Assembly (NCBI GenBank): GCA_964649145.1
Contig: CAZYOQ010000010.1
Location: 1-39,426, forward strand
Source: MGBC163016 sp964649145
GTDB taxonomy: Bacteria; Actinomycetota; Coriobacteriia; Coriobacteriales; Eggerthellaceae
Direction: 5' to 3'
Length of the DNA stretch: 39,426 nt
Under the pieces are notes generated by a model. That model saw only the letters and a program-made list of their open reading frames with translations. It was not told the DNA's origin and did no database searches. A program made the position numbers and the translations under genes. Positions 1-9,341 of the stretch are shown here, one piece after another (positions within the stretch are counted from its first letter, which is position 1; every line of letters starts with the position of its first letter).

Positions 1-377
<377 letters not shown>

Positions 378-660
378 AAACTGGCTTTGGAAGTATCAGT
401 TATCCGATATGATCCAAAGTCATGACGCGTGGTTCTGTTTCATGCCGGTAAGCATTTAACAAAGCCACGATAACAAGCTTTAATTCATTTGAAGAAAGTG
501 ATTTTCTGTCTTCGTCTTGAACCGAAATTTTCGACAAAATATTTGTCTCTTTCGATTCCACAGTATCTGGTTTTCAAGGTGCCGGTTCGCTGTGTTTTGC
601 AGCTCACCTCGCGTTTGTGACGCGAGTGATTACAATACGCATTTGAAACCATCTTGTCAA
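378..660 (-). other. rRNA operon leader region
   Basis: This 283-base stretch between the 16S start and the rRNA promoter holds no convincing gene. The short ORFs on either strand lack ribosome binding sites. It contains a 7-bp hairpin right after the transcription start (608-614 pairing with 620-626, loop 615-619) and a boxA-like element at 570-582. It is best read as the transcribed 16S leader involved in antitermination and RNA processing. Confidence 0.8.
570..582 (-). promoter_or_regulatory. boxA-like antitermination element in rRNA leader
   Basis: Minus-strand GCACCTTGAAAAC resembles the Gram-positive rRNA boxA (TGCTCTTTGAAAAC type), which recruits NusB/S10 for antitermination. It lies between the rRNA promoter and the 16S gene, the expected place. 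The identity rests on motif similarity and position only. Confidence 0.55.
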
Positions 661-700
661 CAAAAATCGCAAAGTTTTTTGATTTTTTCAAAAAAACTTT
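632..700 (-). promoter_or_regulatory. Strong rRNA promoter with UP-like A/T tract
   Basis: On the minus strand TTGACA (655-660) and TATTGT (632-637) are separated by exactly 17 bases (638-654), a near-consensus housekeeping promoter. Directly upstream (661-700) is an almost pure A/T block, typical of an UP element contacted by the alpha C-terminal domains. The A/T block is itself a 10-bp perfect inverted repeat, 671-680 against 691-700. Confidence 0.85.
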
Positions 701-720
701 TGCACCTGTTAACTACCTAG

Positions 721-748
721 AAAAAAGAAAAGCCCAAATCTTGGGCTT
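721..748 (-). terminator. Rho-independent terminator of tyrS
   Basis: An 8-bp stem (730-737 with 741-748, loop of three bases) is followed on the minus strand by a U-rich run (complement of 721-729). It sits about 35 bases after the tyrS stop codon and separates the tyrS operon from the rRNA promoter downstream. Confidence 0.85.
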
Positions 749-780
749 TAAAAAATTACTTGAATTTCGTCTCAGGAAAA

Positions 781-1992
781 TCACGAGAATTTAAGGAATT
801 TGCGCTTGCCAACTTGAAGCACAGACCCTCCAAGTCTTTCAGGTTCTATATTGTAGGTTTTTGGCTGTAGCGGCTCGCCATTCAATTTCACGCCTCCGCC
901 ATCTATAAGTCTTCTTGCCTCGCCAGCACTTTGAGCAAGGCCACAAGACACCATAAAGCCTGCCAAATACACGTTCTTCTCATCGTTTAGAGGAAGTTCG
1001 CCTTCATATAGAGGAATGTCGTCTGGAATGTCGTGCTGTTTAAACAGCTTATCGAAAGCCTCTTCTGCACACGCCGCACGTTCAGAGTCGTAATACGCTT
1101 CAACAAGGTTTCTAGCTAGCTTGCGCTTCACCTTGTTCGGGTGTAGCTCGCCAGAATCTAGACCAGCCTCAATTGCGTCAACCTCATCAACCGGAAGCGT
1201 TGATGCAAGCCTGAAGTATTTGACCATCAGTTCATCTGGAATAGACATAGTCTTGCCGAAAATGTCATCAGGTGAATCTGTAAGGCCTATGTAGTTACCG
1301 TAGCTCTTCGACATCTTGCGCACGCCGTCGGTTCCTTCAAGAAGAGGCAAAGTCAGGCATACTTGCGGCTCAAGCCCAAGCTTTTCCATCAACTCGCGCC
1401 CAGCAAGCAAATTAAACAGCTGGTCTGTGCCACCTAGCTCGACATCGGCGTGAATGACTACCGAATCATAGGCCTGCATTATCGGGTACAAAAACTCATG
1501 AACACTGATAGGCTGGCCAGAAGTGTATCTATTATGGAAGTCGTCACGTTCAAGGATTCTTGCCACTGTGAAATTTGAAAGAAGTTTCAGCAATGCTTCC
1601 ATATCAAGTGACAAGATCCACTCCGAGTTATACCGAAGCGTAGTCTTTTCAGGGTCGAGGATCAAAAATGCTTGGTCGACATAGGTTTTCACGTTTTGTT
1701 CGATCTGTTCGCGAGAGAGCTGAGGCCTAGTAGAGTTGCGGCCAGACGGGTCGCCTATCATCGCTGTACCATCACCTATGATCAACGTAACCTCATGGCC
1801 TAAATCTTGAAACTGGCGAAGCTTGCGGAAAGGCACAGCATGGCCGATGTGCAAATCGGGGCTGGTTGGGTCTACACCAAGCTTGATATTAAGTGGTACG
1901 TCTCTCTTAAGTTTCTCTAAGAGCTTTTCCTCAGGCACAATTTGCGATGCGCCAGATTTGATTATATGAAGTTGATCTTCGGGAGATATCAT
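781..1992 (-). CDS. tyrS: Tyrosyl-tRNA synthetase (TyrZ-like long form)
   Basis: This class I aminoacyl-tRNA synthetase charges tRNA-Tyr in the cytoplasm. The 403-residue product has the HIGH motif as HIGH at residues 48-51 within DPTSPDLHIGHAVPFRKLRQ, the KMSKS loop intact at 226-230, and a C-terminal S4-type RNA-binding domain from about residue 340 (GEARRLIDGGGVKLNGEPL). The N-terminal motif wording fits the TyrZ-type subfamily rather than the E. coli TyrS type. Start is ATG at 1992 after a G-rich region. It follows the U32 gene by 71 bases and is the last gene before a clear terminator, so probably the end of an operon. No T-box leader was seen directly upstream. Confidence 0.96.
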   Translation of the reverse strand: MISPEDQLHIIKSGASQIVPEEKLLEKLKRDVPLNIKLGVDPTSPDLHIGHAVPFRKLRQFQDLGHEVTLIIGDGTAMIGDPSGRNSTRPQLSREQIEQNVKTYVDQAFLILDPEKTTLRYNSEWILSLDMEALLKLLSNFTVARILERDDFHNRYTSGQPISVHEFLYPIMQAYDSVVIHADVELGGTDQLFNLLAGRELMEKLGLEPQVCLTLPLLEGTDGVRKMSKSYGNYIGLTDSPDDIFGKTMSIPDELMVKYFRLASTLPVDEVDAIEAGLDSGELHPNKVKRKLARNLVEAYYDSERAACAEEAFDKLFKQHDIPDDIPLYEGELPLNDEKNVYLAGFMVSCGLAQSAGEARRLIDGGGVKLNGEPLQPKTYNIEPERLGGSVLQVGKRKFLKFS

Positions 1993-2063
1993 TTCACTAC
2001 CCCTAGTTTCTTATTTTTTCGCAAGGCTAAATTATATGCATTAAAACCAAGTTTGCTCATACA

Positions 2064-4817
2064 TCATTCAACAGGCCTATGCAGATGCCCAGTAGTCGTG
2101 CCTTTGCGCCTCTCGATATCCTTTGACCCGCTCAAGGCCAGCTCAAGAGCCGATCTTAACCTTGACGTTTCTTGTGCAGTGCGCTCTGGGTTCATCAAGC
2201 GCGCGTCTATCATGAAGCTACTTACTCCTGCATCAATAAGGCTTGGAATGGAATTTGTGTTGTCGGTGCTTAGGCTATTGAATATGTGCGACCTTCCTAG
2301 ATAGTCGCTAACCACGGGAAACTTATATCCCAGCCTGTCTTTCAGTACGAATGGCACTTTTCTTCTTGAGCAACTTGGGCATGCCTCATCACATTTGCCG
2401 ATACTCATTAATACGCAGTGTTCGCATGTCATCAGTTCTTGTGCCCCCAAGATACTTATGCCAAGCCTTACGTTTTTAAGCGACTCGGCCTCAACAGATG
2501 CGGAAAGCTCTTCAATTTGTGCAAGGGAAAGCTCACTTGAAAGCCATACACATCTAGCGCCAAGAGCTGATGCAAACTCAAACGACTCACTGTTCGCAAG
2601 AGGAAGCTCAGGCCCAATTTCTATCTCGCAGGATAGTTTTTCGGCCCTCCTAAGGTTGTCTATGGAACCGACCACAACCGTTGAGCCCTCTGAAACGCTT
2701 GCCCATGACTCGGTTTGCAAGATGGCCTCGCGAGAGCGCCCTACCATATCATGTGATATCGACCCCATAACCTGCACACAATGTTTCGGATATCCCGCTT
2801 GCGCGCATTCATCACTTGAAACCCCACACATCTGAGACATCGTTCGCCTGTAGTTCAAAGCGTTAACATAAATTACATCGGCGCCATTTCGCTTAGCGAC
2901 TCTACCGCATTCCGGATTCGATACATAGACGCATACCGAGATATCTTCACTGGCAAACGCCTTATGTGCGCGAGATTCTTCACCTGCCCTAGTTGCGATA
3001 GCAACGTCTTTCCTACCACACGGCTCAGGTGCGCCTTTACGCAAGCGTCTCTTTTTCGATTTGGACGCAGTGGCAGACTCAAAGTTTTGCCTGTAGCCAA
3101 GCGCGTCAATAATGGCATCTTCAAGCAGACTCAAGGCACTAGAGCGCGCGTGATGGATCTGAGAAAACCCCATCCCCACGCCTTCATCCAGCTCGATATC
3201 AAGATTGGCTAGCCTAAAAGGCGTCTGCCCCATTCTGTCGATGTGCTCGCGCACCTCACAAGGTGTGATGCTTTTTGTCCTTGCAGCCTCAACTATATCG
3301 CCCTCAAAGTGGGCAGATACAAGTTTGCCTCCAAGCCTTTCACGAAGGCGCCGCGAAACGGCATCATCTACATATGCCAGCGAGAAAGACATACATAAAG
3401 GCTTGCCAAGATGAGCAATAAAACTACCGTTTACGGCCACCCTAGGTTCAAAAGCAGAAAGCTTAACTTGTGCATCTGCGCTTCTAACACGAAACACACG
3501 GTCTGCCTTGCCAGGGCGGGGTGTATCTTGTTGTCCTAGCCTATTTGAGCTCTGCACGTCTTCCATGCGAGCGGCAAATACCTTTTTGCTTGGGTCGCTA
3601 TCAGATGTGATATTCAAAATAATATTTCCGCGACGAGTCCAAATTTCGCATTTATCCCCCGCCTTCAATTGCTGTTCAAGCGATATCTCGAAAATGTCGT
3701 CATGCACGGCCTTTACACGGCCAACAAACTGGCCTCGATTGTTGGGGCGCTGGTAGCTCATCATGGAATTTCCGCGGTTACCCTCAAGGTATGCGCTAGA
3801 CAAGCCTCGCGAGAAAACTGATTCCAGCTTATCCTTCGCAGATTTGGTGCTATCGGCAATTGTGGCAGAATTCCCAAGACCACCAGAGACCTCAGAATTA
3901 GCCAGATCCGCAAACTTAGCACAGCTATCAGAATTCCGCGGGACTGCGCAAAGCTCATCGTCTAAATCAGCCAGAAAAGCCGAATCAAGTTGGTGCCTAT
4001 AAACGCCAACAACGCTATGAGCGTATTCGGCAGACTTCATCCTTCCCTCGATCTTAAGCGAAGAAACCCCCATGCTCACAAGTAAATCAATATCATCAAT
4101 AGAACAAAGGTCTTTCGGAGAAAGAAGATGATTGCCCGCCGCCTTGACCGCACTAGAAGGGTCGCGAGTGTCAACTAGCTCGTATTCCAACCTGCATGGT
4201 TGAGCGCAAAGGCCTCTGTTGGCAGACCTGCAACCTATCATCGAAGACATCAGACACTGCCCAGAATAAGAGATGCAAAGGGCACCGTGTACGAATGTCT
4301 CAACTTCAATTCCCAAACGCTTGGCCTCTTTACAAATATTGCTTATCTCGCCAAGCGACATCTCACGCGCAAGAGTCACTCGAGAAAAACCAATATCGGC
4401 GGCCATTTGAAGGCCGGATACAGAATGAATGCTCATCTGAGTGGATGCATGCAGCCTAACTGCCTCTATATTACGAAAGAGTGCAACGGCAAGCCCAATG
4501 TCCTGCACGATAAAGGCATCGGCGCCAATGTCCCAGGCACGCTTTGCCGTATCAATAGCGCTTTCAAGTTCGTCTTCAAAGACAATAGTGTTCATCGCAA
4601 CGTAAATGCGCACGCCCCGCAAATGAGCATATCGGCATGCCTTTTCAAGAGAGGCAAAGCCGAAGTTTTCCGCATTACGCCTAGCGTTAAACGACTGCAA
4701 ACCAAGGTAGACGGCATCTGCTCCGCCCTCTACTGCTGCTTGCAGCATGTCATTATTGCCGGCGGGAGCCAGAAGCTCGCATACAGGATGGCAAATGTTT
4801 TTTAAGGAATTATCCAA
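2064..4817 (-). CDS. Peptidase U32 family protein (RlhA/TrhP-like, long form)
   Basis: The 917-residue protein begins with the family hallmark CELLAPAGNNDMLQAAVEGG and carries the U32 signature with clustered cysteines around residues 175-205 (HGALCISYSGQC, then MIGCRSANRGLCAQPCRLEY). Proteins of this family (TrhP, RlhA, UbiU/V) are known to be Fe-S tRNA, rRNA or quinone hydroxylation factors rather than true proteases, so an RNA hydroxylation role is a reasonable inference. A C-terminal module has a second Cys cluster (CEHCVLMSIGKCDEACPSC) and FPVVSDYLGRSHIFNS. Residues about 285-350 look like a low-conservation insertion. The start is TTG at 4817, a few bases after AAGG. It lies between a lipoprotein gene and tyrS. 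Confidence 0.88.
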   Translation of the reverse strand: MDNSLKNICHPVCELLAPAGNNDMLQAAVEGGADAVYLGLQSFNARRNAENFGFASLEKACRYAHLRGVRIYVAMNTIVFEDELESAIDTAKRAWDIGADAFIVQDIGLAVALFRNIEAVRLHASTQMSIHSVSGLQMAADIGFSRVTLAREMSLGEISNICKEAKRLGIEVETFVHGALCISYSGQCLMSSMIGCRSANRGLCAQPCRLEYELVDTRDPSSAVKAAGNHLLSPKDLCSIDDIDLLVSMGVSSLKIEGRMKSAEYAHSVVGVYRHQLDSAFLADLDDELCAVPRNSDSCAKFADLANSEVSGGLGNSATIADSTKSAKDKLESVFSRGLSSAYLEGNRGNSMMSYQRPNNRGQFVGRVKAVHDDIFEISLEQQLKAGDKCEIWTRRGNIILNITSDSDPSKKVFAARMEDVQSSNRLGQQDTPRPGKADRVFRVRSADAQVKLSAFEPRVAVNGSFIAHLGKPLCMSFSLAYVDDAVSRRLRERLGGKLVSAHFEGDIVEAARTKSITPCEVREHIDRMGQTPFRLANLDIELDEGVGMGFSQIHHARSSALSLLEDAIIDALGYRQNFESATASKSKKRRLRKGAPEPCGRKDVAIATRAGEESRAHKAFASEDISVCVYVSNPECGRVAKRNGADVIYVNALNYRRTMSQMCGVSSDECAQAGYPKHCVQVMGSISHDMVGRSREAILQTESWASVSEGSTVVVGSIDNLRRAEKLSCEIEIGPELPLANSESFEFASALGARCVWLSSELSLAQIEELSASVEAESLKNVRLGISILGAQELMTCEHCVLMSIGKCDEACPSCSRRKVPFVLKDRLGYKFPVVSDYLGRSHIFNSLSTDNTNSIPSLIDAGVSSFMIDARLMNPERTAQETSRLRSALELALSGSKDIERRKGTTTGHLHRPVE

Positions 4818-4831
4818 AGACCTTAAGACAG

Positions 4832-5362
4832 TTATAAGTCTTTCGCGGCCGCATCGGCCTTCTCAAGAAGATTCATAGCACTATCGTATTGCTTTTGGAT
4901 CTCCTCGAAACGGTCGGCATATTTTTCTTCATTCACTTTTTCAAGACTCGGCTCGCTCATGATTTCAGTGTAGAGAGATATATATTCATCTAAGGAGGAA
5001 CGCAGGGAAGATATAGCTTCGTTATACTGGTCTTTCACATCGTTGATCTCTTCAGGAACTTGCAAATCACTCAAAGAATCCATTGCTTTAAACGCGGTAT
5101 CTGCCTTGGACTGCAAGGTAGATAAATCGCCATCGGCAACTGCTTGCGAAAAATCATCCAAGCCTTCATGCAGGGAAGAGGATGCTTCATTTAGCTTGAC
5201 CATGTATTCTGATGCAGTAATTGTTTGGTCTTCAGAATCTGGCGTGGTAGGCTGCGAACTGCATCCAACCAAACCAGCTAACAACGCCAAAGAACACATT
5301 GTTGCCGCAAAACCAAGAGCATATTTCTTTAGGTTTTCTAATAGGCTTCTAGTATTTAACAT
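4832..5362 (-). CDS. Small lipoprotein, function unknown
   Basis: The 176-residue product has a lipoprotein signal peptide: positive residues, a hydrophobic stretch at about 15-33 and a lipobox LVGC with Cys34 as the expected lipidation site. Lgt, encoded in this window, would modify it. The mature part is acidic, mostly helical by appearance (many Glu, Lys, Leu, Ser) and may form a coiled coil. I recognise no family. It starts with ATG behind GGAGAAGTA, sits 68 bases after the PBP gene and 14 before the U32 gene, and is probably co-transcribed with both. Confidence 0.85.
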   Translation of the reverse strand: MLNTRSLLENLKKYALGFAATMCSLALLAGLVGCSSQPTTPDSEDQTITASEYMVKLNEASSSLHEGLDDFSQAVADGDLSTLQSKADTAFKAMDSLSDLQVPEEINDVKDQYNEAISSLRSSLDEYISLYTEIMSEPSLEKVNEEKYADRFEEIQKQYDSAMNLLEKADAAAKDL

Positions 5363-5430
5363 TACTTCTCCAATTAAGACGATTTGCGCAATTATAGCCC
5401 ATAGCCCAGACTAAGCCCTCACTCAAAGCC

Positions 5431-7686
5431 TTAGTCGGAAGAATCTTCCGAATTATCATCAGATGAAGTTTTTTTCGACGAAGGCGAAGAGTCGGACTTA
5501 GACGAAGATGTGTCTTTCGACTTCGACGAATCATCACCCGATGAGCTACTGCCAGAAGACGATTTGCCGCTAGACGACGATTCGCTGCCTGAACTACTCT
5601 TATTGCTAGTTTCACTAGTATCGGTATCTGTGTTTGTATCGCTGTAATCAGAATTATTGTAAGAATAATCGTCATCGTAGTCGTCATAATAGCTTGACGA
5701 TTCATCTGAATAGCTATCGTCGTCGTAATTCCAGTAAACGCTTCCAATATGGTTATCCGCATCGGAGTAATTGTCATCGTACTTGGGAGAATCTGCTGTA
5801 AAGAAATCTTGCGTTGCCTTACCCTTCAGCGCTGCTGACATAAACTGCGAAAATGCGCTTGCAACAGTTGTGGGAACAACATGGGCATCGGCGTAATTGT
5901 CCACACGTTCTCCTAACCAGAAAGCAGAACAAAGTTGAGGAGTAAAGCCAACAAACCAGCTATCTTTAGAATCGTCGGTGGTTCCAGTTTTGCCCGCTGC
6001 TACCTGGTCGATTGTAAGCCTTGCTTGGGTGCCAGTTCCCTCTTCCACTACACCTTCCAAGCAATCGATTACAGCGCGTGCAACTTCCTTGGAAATAACC
6101 TGTTCGCCTGTCGGGTTGGAATTATCGACAATGACGTTTCCGTAAGCATCTTCGATGGTCAATATGCATTCAGGCGAATATTTGGTACCGCCATTGGCAA
6201 TCGTTGAATAGGCGTTTGCCATCTCTAGCGGCGTTACAGAGTCGATACCAAGCGTAATGCCTGCTGTATCTTGTATAGCAGAAGTGATGCCAAGGCGCTG
6301 CGCCATGCTTTTGACCTTGTCGACACCAACCGACATGATCAAACGGGTGAATGCCGTGTTAGACGAAACAGCAAGCGCCTGCTTGATAGATATGGTGCCA
6401 TAGCTTGCCTTGCCCGAGTTATAAACTACGGCATCGCTTCCTTTAAGTTTGACCGAATAGCCAGCATCAATAACCGTCTCGGGGTTTATGCCTTGCTCGA
6501 TAGCCGAGGTAAGAGTAAACGTCTTAAATGACGAACCACACTGTCGCCCAGAAGACCCTTCTCCTGTTGCCATATTGATTTGGCTTTCGTTATAATCTTT
6601 GCCACCAACCATGGCGCGAATATAGCCAGTGTCGGGGTCCATCGCCACCATAGCGACCTCGTAAATGGAACCCGCTTGAGCCTCTTTGTCCAAAGCAGCC
6701 TGCTCGGCGTCTTTTTGATCGTCAACATCAAGCGTGGTAACAATCTTCAAGCCGCCCTTGAAAAGCTCGGCAGTATTAAAAGCATACTTCCCATCTTCGT
6801 TAAGAAGCTGGTTGCGAACGTAGCTTGTGAAATACGGGTACTTCTTAATGCCGGAATTTGAAATCTCTTTGACCTTGAGCTTTAACTTCTTGTTGTTTAT
6901 CTCGTCAGCTTCTTCTTGGGTTATCATGCCGTTGCTGACCATGCGAGCCAAAACAGTTTTACGTCTATCCAGGCAATTTTCCATGTGGTCAATAGGGTCA
7001 TTATTGTTCGGAGATTGAGGAATTCCAATTAGCGCCGTAGCTTCGGCCAGTGTGAGGTCAGATGCATGTTTTGAGAAGTAGCGCTCGGAAGCGGCCTCAA
7101 TTCCATATGCGCCAGAACCATAGTTGATAGTGTTTAGATACATCAACAAGATATCGTCTTTGGAATACATCTCTTCGACCTTCAAGGCCAGATACATCTC
7201 GCGAACCTTGCGCTTCAAAGAGATATCAGTCATCTCGTCTGAAAGAAGCGTATTCCTAACAAGCTGCTGGGTTATGGTTGAGCCGCCCTCCAAAGAGCCT
7301 CCGGTCAAATTGTTCACCAGCGCGCGAGCAGTACCAATAAGATCCACTCCAGAATGGGAATAGAATCGCTCGTCCTCGCAAGCAACCGTTCCTGCAAGCA
7401 CATAGGGAGAAATCTCGTCGTAAGATACTGGGTCTCTGTTTTCAAGCTGAAACTCAGCCAGAACAGTCGTTCCGTCTGAGGCGTATACCACCGACGTGGA
7501 AGAGGTGTTAAGGGCATTGGCATTGGAATAATCGGGAAGGTCGTCAAGCCAGGAATCAACCAAAGTCCACGTGCCTATGGCGGCCGCAACAATTATAGCG
7601 GCGAGAACCCCCAGGATGGATATAACCACAACCTTTGAGGAGCGAGCCTTGACATGGTATCGGCCCTTTATTGCGCGAGAGCCCAA
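5431..7686 (-). CDS. Class A penicillin-binding protein (bifunctional)
   Basis: This membrane enzyme polymerises and cross-links peptidoglycan. After a basic N-terminus a transmembrane helix spans about 19-44. The GT51 glycosyltransferase domain shows EDERFYSHSGVD (104-115, catalytic Glu104) and GGSTITQQLVRN (134-145). The transpeptidase has SSFK (385-388, nucleophile Ser385), SSN (441-443) and KTG (566-568). A tail from about residue 632 to 751 is low-complexity, rich in Ser, Asp, Tyr and Asn, as often seen in Gram-positive PBP1 proteins. The start is TTG at 7686 preceded by GGAGGAATC. It is the first gene of a likely operon with the lipoprotein, U32 protein and tyrS. Confidence 0.95.
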   Translation of the reverse strand: MGSRAIKGRYHVKARSSKVVVISILGVLAAIIVAAAIGTWTLVDSWLDDLPDYSNANALNTSSTSVVYASDGTTVLAEFQLENRDPVSYDEISPYVLAGTVACEDERFYSHSGVDLIGTARALVNNLTGGSLEGGSTITQQLVRNTLLSDEMTDISLKRKVREMYLALKVEEMYSKDDILLMYLNTINYGSGAYGIEAASERYFSKHASDLTLAEATALIGIPQSPNNNDPIDHMENCLDRRKTVLARMVSNGMITQEEADEINNKKLKLKVKEISNSGIKKYPYFTSYVRNQLLNEDGKYAFNTAELFKGGLKIVTTLDVDDQKDAEQAALDKEAQAGSIYEVAMVAMDPDTGYIRAMVGGKDYNESQINMATGEGSSGRQCGSSFKTFTLTSAIEQGINPETVIDAGYSVKLKGSDAVVYNSGKASYGTISIKQALAVSSNTAFTRLIMSVGVDKVKSMAQRLGITSAIQDTAGITLGIDSVTPLEMANAYSTIANGGTKYSPECILTIEDAYGNVIVDNSNPTGEQVISKEVARAVIDCLEGVVEEGTGTQARLTIDQVAAGKTGTTDDSKDSWFVGFTPQLCSAFWLGERVDNYADAHVVPTTVASAFSQFMSAALKGKATQDFFTADSPKYDDNYSDADNHIGSVYWNYDDDSYSDESSSYYDDYDDDYSYNNSDYSDTNTDTDTSETSNKSSSGSESSSSGKSSSGSSSSGDDSSKSKDTSSSKSDSSPSSKKTSSDDNSEDSSD

Positions 7687-7770
7687 GATTCCTCCATCCA
7701 GTGAACACTACATTTAGGTTAGGATTCTACCACCTGTAAGGTTTTTAAGCGGGTTATGAAGCACTCTCCA

Positions 7771-9159
7771 TCAAATTGATGCTGCATCACAGGCCAATTG
7801 GGATTTCATGGTTTCAAGCTGATGCTTTACCTGATGAGTAGAGGTCGCACCAAAGGTATCTCTGGCATCAACTATCGATTCCAAATCCAAGCACTTCGAG
7901 ATGTCTTCATCAAAAAGATCACAATACTGTCTAAATTCCTCAAGGCTAATATCTTCTAGCTGGCAACCTCGTCTTTCGCATTCCAAAACGAGTTTGCCAA
8001 CTATCTCATGTGCATTGCGGAAAGGCATGCCTTTCTTTGTGAGATAGTCTGCAATATCTGTCGCAGCAAGGTAGCCTTCCTTGGCTGCAAGAAGCATTGC
8101 ATTTGGGTGGATTTCCATTGTAGATATCATTCCAGCTGCACATATATAACAGTCGTTTAGGGTATCTGCCGCATCCATTGCCGAGCGCTTATCTTCCTGT
8201 AGGTCTTTGTTGTAAGCCAAAGGCAAGGCTTTCAAAGTAACCATCAAAGAAACAAGGTCGCCTATAACCCGCCCCGATTTCGAGCGAATAAGCTCGGCAA
8301 AGTCGGGGTTTTTCTTCTGAGGCATGATTGAGGAACCTGTTGAATAGGAATCAGAAAGGGTAATAAACCCAAATTCAGAGGTGGACCAAAGGATTATCTC
8401 CTCACAAAGGCGGCCTAAGTGAAGAGACGACACGCTGCACGCATAAATCAAATCAAGCAGGAAATCTCTGTCGGAAACCGCATCCAGCGAGTTAGGTATG
8501 GGATGGTCAAAGCCTAAAGCCGAACTTGTGGCCTCACGATCAAGATTGTAAGTGGTTCCTGCCAAAGCCGCACTGCCAAGAGGGTTTGCATCTGCTGAAG
8601 TTCTTGCAGCTGCAAGACGTTGGAAATCCCGAGTTAGCATCCAAGCATATGCAAGCATATGGTGGGAAAACAAAACAGGTTGGGCATGCTGCATATGGGT
8701 GTAACCAGGCATGATCACGCCCATGTTCTTTTCAGCTTGGTCACAAAGAGCCCGCCTTAGGTCTAAGTTTGCCTGCATCAATTGAGTAGCAAGCGTTTTA
8801 GCATAAAGGCGGGTATCGGTAGCTACTTGGTCGTTTCTACTTCTGCCTGTATGCAGGCGTGCTCCAGCTTCTCCTATGCGGCGAGTAAGTTCCGCCTCGA
8901 TAGCCATATGAATATCTTCATCGTTTATGTCGAAGGTAAAATTACCTGCATCGATATCGTTTTTAATGGAAAGAAGGCCGCTTTTGATGCTTTGCGCATC
9001 TTCCGCAGAAATTATTCCCTGCGCAGCTAACATTTCTGCATGGGCAATAGAGCCCGTGATGTCTTGAACATACATACGCTTGTCAACTGGAAGGGATGCC
9101 CCGAAACGCTGCGTGAACTCGTCAACGCCTTCCTCAAAACGTCCAGACCATAATGCCAT
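7771..9159 (-). CDS. argH: Argininosuccinate lyase
   Basis: This enzyme cleaves argininosuccinate to arginine and fumarate, the last step of arginine synthesis. The 462-residue product has the fumarase-superfamily signature GSSIMPQKKNPD (275-286) holding the catalytic serine, plus TGRSRNDQV (104-112) and THMQHAQP (154-161). It is full length. The ATG at 9159 follows GGGAGGAAAA. It is the last gene of the arg cluster, 182 bases after argG; that gap contains a hairpin overlapping the ribosome binding site. Confidence 0.97.
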   Translation of the reverse strand: MALWSGRFEEGVDEFTQRFGASLPVDKRMYVQDITGSIAHAEMLAAQGIISAEDAQSIKSGLLSIKNDIDAGNFTFDINDEDIHMAIEAELTRRIGEAGARLHTGRSRNDQVATDTRLYAKTLATQLMQANLDLRRALCDQAEKNMGVIMPGYTHMQHAQPVLFSHHMLAYAWMLTRDFQRLAAARTSADANPLGSAALAGTTYNLDREATSSALGFDHPIPNSLDAVSDRDFLLDLIYACSVSSLHLGRLCEEIILWSTSEFGFITLSDSYSTGSSIMPQKKNPDFAELIRSKSGRVIGDLVSLMVTLKALPLAYNKDLQEDKRSAMDAADTLNDCYICAAGMISTMEIHPNAMLLAAKEGYLAATDIADYLTKKGMPFRNAHEIVGKLVLECERRGCQLEDISLEEFRQYCDLFDEDISKCLDLESIVDARDTFGATSTHQVKHQLETMKSQLACDAASI

Positions 9160-9163
9160 TTTT

Positions 9164-9188
9164 CCTCCCGCGTTCTGCCGAACGCAGG
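9164..9188 (-). promoter_or_regulatory. Hairpin overlapping the argH ribosome binding site
   Basis: On the minus strand a 9-bp stem (9180-9188 with 9167-9175, one G-U pair, four-base loop) ends in GGG, and these same bases begin the argH Shine-Dalgarno GGGAGG (9164-9169). Formation of the stem would mask half of the ribosome binding site. The pairing is seen directly; a regulatory or RNA-processing role is inference. Confidence 0.45.
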
Positions 9189-9341
9189 AACCGACTGGCT
9201 TTGCGCGGCACTCCAGCGATTTTCTTTCTTGTTTGTTTTTGTTTGCTCACAGCGAAAAGGCTGATCGTTCAAACAGGCAAGCAAGTTAAAACCTATGGAA
9301 TGCCGCTCACTCAGACGTCCAACGTCCGTTTATCTTTTTTG

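Noticed and set aside
485..720. Two short ORFs in the rRNA leader
   Set aside because: Both cover the rRNA promoter and leader, and neither has a Shine-Dalgarno or protein-like composition.
4200..4805. 201-codon plus-strand ORF
   Set aside because: It is antisense to the conserved Cys-rich part of the U32 gene and has no ribosome binding site.
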